From NCBI RefSeq assembly GCF_029407905.1, contig NC_073628.1:47451501-47515500 (forward strand): a stretch of 64,000 nucleotides of DNA, read 5' to 3'. The notes under the pieces were generated by a model. That model saw nothing but the letters and a program-made list of their open reading frames with translations. It had not been told where the DNA came from and made no database searches. Made by a program: the position numbers and the translations under genes. The DNA is from Bubalus kerabau (taxonomy: Eukaryota; Chordata; Mammalia; Artiodactyla; Bovidae). Numbering within the stretch: the first letter of the stretch is position 1; each line of letters opens with the position of its first letter. Shown here in pieces: positions 55,691-64,000 of this stretch.

Positions 55691-56610
55691 TCCAATACTA
55701 GTACAGAGTGAAATCTGTTGACCTGATATTTATAAGCACTATGAAAATTTGAAATAATTTTAAATTAGTTTTTTAAATGTATGTTTCAATGGTATGTATT
55801 AAAAATCTTTGAAAGAACTATGCCTGGTGCAGCAGAGAGAATCCGTTCACTATCTTGTGAGCAAAAACATCAGAGAGTTAAGACATAAATGGGGCACTTA
55901 AATAAATATTGTTTTAAGGCACAAACTCAAGAATCTTGAGTTTTTTCCAAACGGCTACAAAAATTAATAATAGCATTGTTCAGGCAAGAGGTTTTCCTTT
56001 CTTATCTGTTCCTTACTTTTTGCTTTTATCTTTTCTGCTTTTCTGTCCATTTCCCTTATTTTTTAAGTGTGTTTCATTCTTCTCAATTACAAATGTTAAA
56101 TAGGTGCAGTGTAGAAAATTTAGAAAATCCAGAAATTTATAATAAAAATTAAAAATAACATACAATTTTGTATTAACCTTTGTGGTTGTTTTTTGGTTTA
56201 TTTACTTATAAGTTTTGCATTTAACTAAGAATATTTACACAGTTTCTGAAAAAGAGGAAGATAATTGATTTTCTGGATGACCTCCTGATAACTTTCCTTC
56301 AATAATTCACAGAGCATTAACATTAATAAATATACACATGTCTGAGCACATGCATACACAAGAATGACATTTCCTCCTGTGTCCCTTCCAGCTGCAGGTG
56401 ATGGGATTTCACATGAGAAGGCTAAGTTTCAATATGTTTTCTTTTCTCCACAGTAATGAGATGTGTGGTACCAGGATGTGTGTAGAAAGAAAGGGGATCC
56501 TCGGGTGGGAAATGGGGCAGTTGCTACTTAAGAAAGTAGTATTTCTATAGAGTGTTTCTGGTTGATTCAGAAATACATCTTTTAGTAAAGGGAAGAGGAT
56601 TGGGATGAGT
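55691..56610. other. Unassigned AT-rich DNA
   Basis: No gene. No repeat recognised with confidence. Confidence 0.4.
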
Positions 56611-56623
56611 AAAACCAAAGCTT

Positions 56624-56847
56624 GGGCTTCCCAGGTGGATCAGTGGTAAAGAATCCCACCTGCCATTGAAGGAGACACAGGTTCGATCCCTGGGTCAGGA
56701 AGATCTCCTGGAGAAGGAAATGGCAACCCACTCCAGTATTCTTGCCGGGAAAATCCCATGGACAGGGGAGTCTGGTGGGCTATAGTCTATGGGGTCACAA
56801 AAGAGTCCATGGGGAGGGACACAGCCCAGCAACTAAACAAAAACAAC
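56624..56847 (+). mobile_element. Bov-tA SINE with target-site duplication
   Basis: Complete; intact B box GGTTCGATCCC at 56690-56700. Flanked by AAAACCAAAGCTT (56611-56623) and AAAACCGAAGCTT (56848-56860), one mismatch. Confidence 0.95.
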
Positions 56848-56860
56848 AAAACCGAAGCTT

Positions 56861-57295
56861 ACCTCTTTCTTGACTGGTGTTCTAGATCAGAAGTTGAAAT
56901 ATGCAAAAAGAGGTCACTAAATCTTTCCTCTAGTAGACATTCTCCACTGACATTGATGAATTAATAACAGCTAGCCTGTTTTCCCTGCTAATGTGTTTCA
57001 TCACAGTATTTCTGATAATTTAGTGTGATATAGGGAGATGGTACAGTACATAATGTTGCACCTATATTATCTTAAACTAGATATACTACTGCTTTTCCTG
57101 TTAAAGAATAACTAGTTTAATGAATTTTTTTTTTACAAGAAATGCTTTTTCACTTTGGATAATAGATGTTTTTTTAAGCCTCACCAAACATAATTTTGAA
57201 CAGACTCCACAAAGATTGTTTTAGTTAACTAGAAGATCAGAATTCATTAAGATGCTCTCATATTATAAGTTTTCAAGTGTCTTTTCTCTACTCTT
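56861..57295. other. Unassigned AT-rich DNA
   Basis: I see nothing notable in it. Confidence 0.4.
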
Positions 57296-57307
57296 AAGCA
57301 TCTTTAG

Positions 57308-57491
57308 AGAGTCGGACAGGACTGAGCAACTTCGCTTTCACTTTTCACTTTCATGCACTGGAGAAGGAAATGGCAACCCACTCCGGTGTTCTTGCCTGGA
57401 GAATCCCAGGGACAAGGGAGCCTGGTGGGCTTCCATCTATGGGGTTGCACAGAGTCGGACACGACTGAAGCGACTTAGCAGCAGCAGCAGC
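57308..57491 (+). mobile_element. BOV-A2 SINE, 5' truncated, with target-site duplication
   Basis: Starts inside the first unit (AGAGTCGGACAGGACTGAGC), holds the linker and the full second unit, and ends in (AGC)n. Perfect 12-bp repeat AAGCATCTTTAG at 57296-57307 and 57492-57503. Confidence 0.95.
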
Positions 57492-57503
57492 AAGCATCTT
57501 TAG

Positions 57504-58117
57504 GAAATTAATTGCCTTTTTCAGTTTAGCATATAAGCTTACTGACCTCCCATAGGATTCAATTTTCAAAACAGGTGAATTTAATAATCATCTCTCAAAC
57601 ATTTTTTATTTTCCTCCAGTACTGAACAGTTTCTGCTTCTTGAGAAGTTAAAATACAAATTAACTCGGGAGTAAAAATTGACAAATCTATCAATAGCAAC
57701 TTATTATTGCTCTGTTTGTTTTAGCTTATATTCACTCACTTCATTATTTCATTATATCAGGTACTTAATTTTTGGCGCACTTTTCAGAATATTCTTTTTG
57801 AAAACTTAGCTTATTTAGTTTTTTTATGAGTTCCTTACAGCATGTGCTAGAGATTTTTTTGCTTTGTATGATTTGCTTTCTACGTTTCTCTGCCTGGCTC
57901 TGTGGCTGGGAGTTTGAGCAATATGGGTTCATGTCTTTTAGATTCCAGTTAGTTAGTGCTAGCCAGTGGAGGGGCTTGCAGGAGATTAGATGAAAGGGGA
58001 AAAAATGAAATTGACATACTTATTTTTTCTAGTTCCATCACTTCTAATATGCTAGTTGTTTCATCTACATTAAAGGATAAAGTTTTTATCAAGTGCATAT
58101 TCTTTATAATTGTATTG
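57504..58117. other. Unassigned AT-rich DNA
   Basis: No gene or clear repeat. Confidence 0.4.
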
Positions 58118-58545
58118 GGTTTAATAGTGTCCATTCCAAATTTATGTCATTTGGAGTTAGGGTCCTTGTAATGGGTTAAGATGATGTCATACTGGAATGG
58201 AGTGGGCCTTAAATCCAGTATAACTAGTGGGTCTATTAGCAGGTGAGAAGAGATATAGAGTCAGAAAGACTCAATATAGGGATGATGATCATGTGAAGAC
58301 GGAGATGGATTGTTGGAGTGATGCATCTACCAGCTAAAAAACTCCAGGGGCTGCCAATAACCTCCACAAGATGGGAGGAGGCAAGGACAGAGCCTCCTCT
58401 AGAGCCTTCAGAGAGAACTTGGCCCCACTGATAAGCTGATTCAGATGTTTAACCCACCGAAGTGTGAAAGAATATGCTTTTGCCTTTTTAAAATATCACC
58501 CACTTCCCACTACTTTATTATGGCAGCCCTAGGAAACTAACAAAT
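58118..58545 (+). mobile_element. MLT1-type MaLR LTR
   Basis: GGGTTTAATAGTGTCCATTCC, ATTTGGAGTTAGGGTCCTTG, GAGTGGGCCTTAAATCCAG, GATCATGTGAAGACGGAG, TTTATTATGGCAGCCCTAGG and AAACTAACA, in MLT1 order. Solo. Confidence 0.85.
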
Positions 58546-58976
58546 TTTTCTCCCCTATGTCTCTTTGGGTCCCAAAACTGTAACAGCTATACTTGAAATT
58601 AATGTCATAGCCCTGTGACTCCCTTGCATTACGACTGTTGTACGTTTACAAGGAAACCCTTCTCAAATTATCTTGTGTATCAACATCTTAAATATACCAT
58701 CTGCTTCTTAACAAAATCCTAATTATTAAGAAATTAGTCTTGCAAGTGGTCAGAAGAAATAAACCATTGAATATATATTTGGAGATTGTTTTAGTTCATA
58801 TTTTTAAGTAATAGGAGAGTATTTTTCTTGCCTAAGAGAATTAAGATTCACCTAACCCTTATCTCTAATGTCAGTATGGGATGAAGTACAAGTAGAGAAC
58901 CAGGCACGTGGCCTTTGGGAGACCACTTGGCAGCTAATCATTGTGTCAACATTAGCGATTATAGATTAGTGCTTAT
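58546..58976. other. Unassigned non-coding DNA
   Basis: No clear repeat or gene. Confidence 0.4.
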
Positions 58977-59207
58977 GAAAGTGAAAAAGTGAAAATGTTA
59001 GTTGCTCAGTCATGTCTGACTCTTTGTGACCTCATGGACTGTGATCCAGTTCCTGCTAGGCTCCTCTGTCCATGGAGTTTCCCAGGCAAGAATTCTGTAG
59101 TGAGTTGCTATTCCCTTCTCCAGGGGATCTTCCCAACCCAGGGATCGAACCCATGTCTCTTGTTTGGCAAGTGGATTCTTTAGCACTGAGCCACCAGGGA
59201 AATCCCA
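58977..59207 (-). mobile_element. Bov-tA SINE
   Basis: Reverse-oriented and complete; intact B-box complement GGGATCGAACC near 59141; ends at GAGCCACCAGGGAAATCCC. Confidence 0.94.
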
Positions 59208-60784
59208 TATTTTCATTATAATTAAAAAATAAAATGAGAGTGATGATGTTGAAGGATACTAATGGAGCTGAATTCCATGATTGTAATAGGAAAAAAATGG
59301 AATTTCAGAATGATAGAGCTTGATGGCATTGCTTCAATACCACAGTTGAAGTGAAAGCAATTAATGAACTACAACAATTCCAAGGGAAACAGACCATTTC
59401 GACACATAGAGACTTGTGACAATCAATCCAGGATTCTTCAAATAAAATAAATGGACAGAGTATATGGTTCACCTTTTCATATATAGGTAGAAATTCTAGA
59501 TCTTCTGTTCAGAAATCTTAATATAGCTAATATTATGGGGATTTAGGTACTTTCTTCTTGTGTCAAGGCTTAAGCCAGTTCACAAATATAGCACTGTTTA
59601 GAGAAGGAGACTCATTCCCTTTAAGGAAAATCCCTTCAATATAGTTGTATGATTAGGTCTTTAATCTTCACCTTGATTTTTCAAAAAAAAAAAAAAAAAA
59701 AAAAAAGCAATACCAGGTTAACTGTACACTGGAAAAAGAAAACATCCAGGCATTCCTGGGGTTGCTTGTTATTGACTTAGATCAGGTGCTTATCCTCAAA
59801 GACCCTAAATGCCATAAGCCATGAGTTAGTGTAGTCAAGTGACAGTTGAAAAGTTGACTTAAGTCAGTTTAATGGGGGTTTTAGTAGGACCATGAATGTA
59901 TCCTGTGGTTATTTACCCAGTCCCAGAAAGTACAGTGGGAAATAAATGCATTTAGTTACTGGCAGGAGCTTTGCATTTGTCATTAAACTTTGTAGTGAGG
60001 ATGGAAAGATTATAAAATTCTAATTATGATAATAAAGGTATGAAAATGTTCCATATGAATGTCCTCCCAAGATGTCAAACTAAAAGTAATATTATATCTC
60101 TTGAAAAATTGCTAAGACTACTGCCATTAACTTATATGTGGTGATTTTTACCACATCCCCGTTAACTTGTCTATTTGGCCATTAAAAATGTTAAAAGAGT
60201 TATGGAAAGTAATGGTAGAAAATTAAAAAAAATCCAATTATTGGTATCAATTTTATCTGTGATTCTGGATGTGATAAGTACACTGAAGAAAATCAGTAGA
60301 GGCCCTGTACATAATGATTTAGAGTATACATTTATTTTTTCAATTCCCACAATAAAAAAATCAGAAATAATTTAATTTATATAGGAAAGCCAAATATATA
60401 GCTTTAAAGGCTTCAACTAGTACTGTCATCTGGGTTTCTATCCTGCTCCATCCTGCCTTGTTATTCCAGGTAATATCATGCTGATCCATTTAAGAAATGA
60501 GACAGAAACCACAAACATTCAAAATGAAATATGACTCATGAAATGATAAGCTTTACTAAACCATGGTATGAAATACAATCTAAGTTCAATTTTTTAAAAT
60601 AATTTATTTTAACACCAAGTAATTCAGATCAAGAGATTTCATAAGAATAATACATAATATTATAACAATAGTGAGTCCATATGGATCAATGTATTTCAAA
60701 TACACAATGCTCCAGAAAGTGTTATAGTTGAACAATTCTGTCAAATCAGTTCCCTAAAGCTAAAGACAGTTTTAACAGATATGT
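59208..60784. other. AT-rich, repeat-poor stretch with an A tract
   Basis: A pure A run of about 25 bases lies at 59682-59706. No retroelement is recognised directly upstream of it. No gene. Confidence 0.4.
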
Positions 60785-60932
60785 TGATTGTAGCCTTTTG
60801 AGAACTTGAGCAGGTAATCCAGCTAAGGCATGTCTGGAACCCTAAACCAAGGAAATTGTGAGATAAAAAATATGTATTGCTTTAAGTTCCTAAAGTTTAT
60901 GATAATTTGGTATACAGTAATAGAAAACTGAT
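60785..60932 (+). mobile_element. MaLR 5' LTR remnant
   Basis: GTAGCCTTTTGAGAACTTGAGC, CAGCTAAGGCATGTCTGGAAC, GGAAATTGTGAGATAAAAAA and ATAGAAAACTGATAACAG are the 3' third of an MLT1-like LTR. The 5' part is missing. Confidence 0.72.
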
Positions 60933-61401
60933 AACAGATTTTTTTGGTACCAGAAGTGAGATGCTATGATAACAAATAACTAAATATGTGAGTGCTTTGG
61001 AGCTAAGCAATGGAGCTGAAATCTCTTTGAACAGGTTTTTAGTAGAAATTTAGACTTGTAGCTAAAGGCTCACAAGGAAGTGTGAAACAGGTAATTGGAG
61101 ACTCAAGGAATGGGGATCGTTATGTAGTGGGAGAAAACTTAGCAAAATTATCTCCTACAGTTATGTGAAAATCAGAATTTTTAAGTGATGAATTTGGTAT
61201 ATAAATAAAAAGATTTCCAAAAAAGTTGTTGAAGGTGATACCTGATTTTTTCTTAATGCTTATAGTAAATTGAGAAAGGTGAAAGATACTGAAGGAAGAC
61301 TATTAAACAACAAGAAAATGGTAGTTAACAGTTTTGAAAATTCTATCTCAGATGGAAAAAAAGATGCTAACATTAAAGGATTCACTATCAGAAAATTATC
61401 C

Positions 61402-61527
61402 TTTTCTGAGGAGGAAACGGCAACTCACTCCAGTATTCTAACAGGGATAATCCCATGGACAGAGGAGCCTGACAGACTACAGTCCATGGGGTCTCAAAGA
61501 GTCAGACACAACCGAGTAACTGAGCAT
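61402..61527 (+). mobile_element. Bov-A SINE unit in the MaLR
   Basis: AGGAGGAAACGGCAACTCACTC to AACCGAGTAACTGAGC: one Bov-A monomer. Confidence 0.88.
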
Positions 61528-61546
61528 ATCAAGAAAGTATACTCTA

Positions 61547-62442
61547 TAGAGAACAGACTTATGGACATGGGGAGAGGGGAGGAGAGGGTGAGATGTATGG
61601 GGAGAGTAACACTGAAACTTACATTCAGTTCAGTTCAGTTCAGTCGCTCAGTCATGTCCGACTCTTTGCGAGCCCATGGACTGCAGCACGCCAGACCTCC
61701 CTGTCCATCACCAACACCTGGAGTTCACTCAAACTCATGTCCATCGAGTCGGTGATGCCATCCAGCCATCTCATCCTCTGTCGTCCCCTTCTCCTCCTGC
61801 CCCCAATCCCTCCCAGCATCAGAGTCTTTTCCAATGAGTCAACTCTTCGCATGAGGTGGCCAAAGTACTGGAGTTTCAGCTTTAGCATCATTCCTTCCAA
61901 AGAACACCCAGGACTAATCTCCTTTAGAATGGACTGGTTGGATCTCCTTGCAGTCCAAGGGGCTCTCAAGTCTTCTCCAACTGTATGTAAAATAGATAGC
62001 CAACAGGAATTTGCTCTTTGTCTCTGGAAACTCAAACAGGGGCCCTGTATCAACCTAGAGGGGTGGGGTGGGGAGGGAGATAGGAGGGAGGTTCAAGTGG
62101 GAGAGGACATATGTATACCTATGGCTGATTCATGTTGAGGTTTGACAGAACAACAAACTTCTATAGAATAATTATCCTTCAATAAAAAAATAAATTAAAA
62201 AATGTAATCAACAAGGAACAACTGAATAGCACAGGGAACTCTACTTAATATTCTGTAGTAACCTTATGGGAAAAGAATCTGAAAAAGAAAGGATACCTGA
62301 ATTGTGCAAGGAAATCACTTTCCCATATAGCTAAAACTAATACAGTATTGTAAATCAATGGAACTCCAATATAAAATAAAAATTAAATGAAAAAAATTCT
62401 GTAACACAATTTTCCTTCAATTAAAAAATAAATTAATTAAAA
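61547..62442 (+). mobile_element. L1 3' end (ruminant type) nested in the MaLR
   Basis: The 3' end of an artiodactyl L1: ACTTATGGACATGGGGAGAGG, GATAGCCAACAGGAATTTGC, GGGCCCTGTATCAACCTAGAG, CCTATGGCTGATTCATG. It is flanked by a perfect 16-bp repeat AAGAAAGTATACTCTA at 61531-61546 and 62443-62458. A BovB tail is inserted at 61622-61979. The 3' end is composite: a second L1-type tail lies at 62203-62393. Confidence 0.88.
61622..61979 (-). mobile_element. BovB LINE, 3' 360 bp, nested in the L1 tail
   Basis: Starts with four CAGTT-type repeats at 61622-61642. The minus strand encodes FGHLMRRVDSLEKTLMLGG and WLDGITDSMDMSLSEL. Very little diverged, so a young insertion. Confidence 0.95.
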
Positions 62443-63048
62443 AAGAAAGTATACTCTAGAGAAAAGGCTGAGGTGTTAACTGCATACCTCAGAAAGATGA
62501 AAAGGTTCAGAGTATTCAATCACATAAAGGATCTCACGAGGTTGAGGTTATGTCTCATATATACTCTCAAAGTATAGGGCCTCTAGGAAGCTTAAGGGCA
62601 TTTTGCCTCATTAGAGAAGGTGTTACCTAAAAAAAAAAAAAAAAAAAATTTGTGGGTGTAGCATTTGCCTAGTTGAGTGAATCCCAGTGAAATCTAGGGG
62701 AGACCTACAAAGATTTTGAGAAATTTGCTTTAGTGCAGAATTGCTAGCTTTCACTGAAAAGGGCTGTAAGGGAACAGAATGAAAATGTCTGAAGTCTCAG
62801 AATTCTACTGGAAGCAATCAGGCTGATAAGCGTCTCCAAGACACCTGCTACCTTTCATCAAAAATAAAGTATATGTGACTCAAAGACACACCAAGAGCCC
62901 AGACTGTAGAACTCAGAGGTAGGAAGCATTATTCCTAGGCTTTGAAAACTAATCAAGAACTATGGTTGGAGTTTGCCTGGCCAGATGTCAGAAATGTACC
63001 AGTGACTCCATTTTACTTTTCTCCATTTTTGAATGCACAGGAAAACTG

Positions 63049-63259
63049 TTCATGCTAAGTTGCTTCAGTCACGTCCGACTCTTCTGTGGCCCCATAGACT
63101 TTAGCCCGCCAGGCCCCTCTGTCCATGGGATTCTCCAGGCAAGAATAAAGGAGTGAATTGCCATGCCCTTCTCCAGGGGATCTTCCCAACCCAGGGATTG
63201 AACTCGGATCTCTTGCATTGCAGGCAGATTCTTTACCATCTGAGCCACCAGGGAAGCCA
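63049..63259 (-). mobile_element. Bov-tA SINE in the MaLR
   Basis: Reverse-oriented and complete; head complement ends GAGCCACCAGGGAAGCC. Confidence 0.95.
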
Positions 63260-63534
63260 CTATACCTGTTCCCCTATTGTATGCTGGGTGCATTTGAGCA
63301 AGATAACTTTTTCTTCAGTTTCAAAGGTCCGTAAGTGGAGAAGAACTGTATTCTAAGAGCTGTACTTAAGAGGTCATTCCCAGAAGCCTCGGTAGTACAT
63401 GGACCAGATCCAGATGATGAGATTATTTGGGACCTTTGAGGAAATGCTGTTGGGGTGAGAGACTGTATGAACTTTGAAAGAGGGTAAATGTATTTTGCAA
63501 GTGGGAGGATTGTGAATCACTGTGGCCTGGGTGA

Positions 63535-63952
63535 TAGACTATGGCAGGTAGGTTCTATAATAACCCACAAAGTCTCCTGCCTCAAGAGAAGTTCACATTT
63601 TTGTTTTAGTTCTGAGATGTAGGGGGCCATTTAAAAAGACTGGAAAGAAACATTCAAATGTTAAGAACTTCTCCAGCTGACATCAAATAAAGAAATGAGA
63701 ACTTGAGATTATGGTCATATGGGGCTGAATGTTATCATTCACCTGAAAGAGCTGTAAATGGGTTTTCTTCAAAGAGCTCCATATGAGAATCCATGGTGAT
63801 CAACACCTTCTTTTCGAATTTGTGGGATCCAGAGAGGAGAAACTAGCTGATCCATCAGACTTTTGACCTACACAGAGGTGATAAATTTGTGCTTTTTAAG
63901 CCACTAAATTTGTGATAATTTTTTATGGCAGCAGTAGAAAACCAAAACAGCA
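63535..63952 (+). mobile_element. MaLR 3' LTR
   Basis: From AGGTTCTATAATAACCCAC to the MLT1-like end TTTTTAAGCCACTAAATTTG, ATGGCAGCAGTAGAAAACC. Same orientation as the LTR remnant at 60785-60932; the two share the ATAGAAAACTGATA / GTAGAAAACCAAAA end. Confidence 0.8.
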
Positions 63953-64000
63953 GTATATGTATGAGAAGAAAGAGGAGGGAGGGTTAGTATAAAAGACACA

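Larger units (their letters stand above)
60933..63534 (+). mobile_element. MaLR internal region, with later insertions
   Basis: After the LTR remnant the text reads TTTTTGGTACCAGAAGTGAG, the usual start of MaLR internal sequence, and goes on with AACTTAGCAAAATTATCTCC and TTATAGTAAATTGAGAAAGG. It resumes at 62459 after an L1 tail (TCACATAAAGGATCTCACG, CATTTGCCTAGTTGAGTG) and ends at GGTAAATGTATTTTGCAAGTGG, typical of the segment before the 3' LTR. MaLR internals carry no usable retroviral genes and none is visible. An A run at about 62629-62648 lies within it. Confidence 0.75.

Noticed and set aside
1..64000. A novel multigene system
   Set aside because: No cluster of open frames, conserved operon-like layout or RNA structure was found; repeats, fossils and unassigned AT-rich DNA account for the window.

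Overview
The window is nuclear DNA of a ruminant, almost certainly a bovid and most likely a cattle-type bovine. It carries dozens of Bov-tA, Bov-A and BOV-A2 SINEs, at least thirteen BovB (RTE) LINE fragments, a full-length ruminant L1 and cetartiodactyl CHR-type SINEs, over a background of fossil mammalian repeats (L2, MIR, L1M, MaLR, Tigger). I find no functional host protein-coding gene, no tRNA or rRNA gene, no CRISPR array and no prokaryotic or organellar features. The window reads as intergenic or deep intronic sequence. Repeat names come from recognising consensus-like text by eye; no RepeatMasker run was possible.

Layout. 0-8.3 kb: young SINEs, a Tigger DNA-transposon fossil and a processed pseudogene of adenylate kinase 2 (AK2, minus strand) that appears to sit inside an older LTR; then a BovB 3' end and more SINEs. 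8.3-17.1 kb: one full-length L1 on the plus strand. It has a very long 5' UTR (3.67 kb) with a YY1-like start, a CpG-rich segment and two tandem arrays, an open ORF1 (308 codons), and an ORF2 interrupted by three in-frame stops without a frameshift. 17.6-21.1 kb: two BovB copies in inverted orientation, the second 2.45 kb long. 22.3-30.2 kb: BovB fragments, one flanked by an unusual 71-bp direct repeat, plus SINEs. 30.2-33.1 kb: repeat-poor. 33.1-38.5 kb: a stack of SINEs, BovB and L1 tails inserted into two old L1M elements, with a probable solo ERV LTR between them. 38.5-47.1 kb: SINEs, two BovB pieces carrying the RT palm (one with its catalytic motif mutated), a MaLR LTR split by one of them, and a repeat-poor stretch at 42.9-45.2 kb. 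47.1-60.8 kb: MaLR and ERV LTRs, L2 and MIR fossils, and scattered SINEs. 60.8-64 kb: a decayed MaLR provirus with LTR remnants at both ends, invaded in turn by an L1 tail, a BovB tail and Bov SINEs.

Functional outlook. The only long open frame is L1 ORF1, followed by an endonuclease-only N-terminal part of ORF2. The L1 cannot be autonomous as written. All other retroelements are truncated or decayed. The value of the window lies in element structure and insertion order rather than in genes, and I see no convincing previously undescribed biological system.
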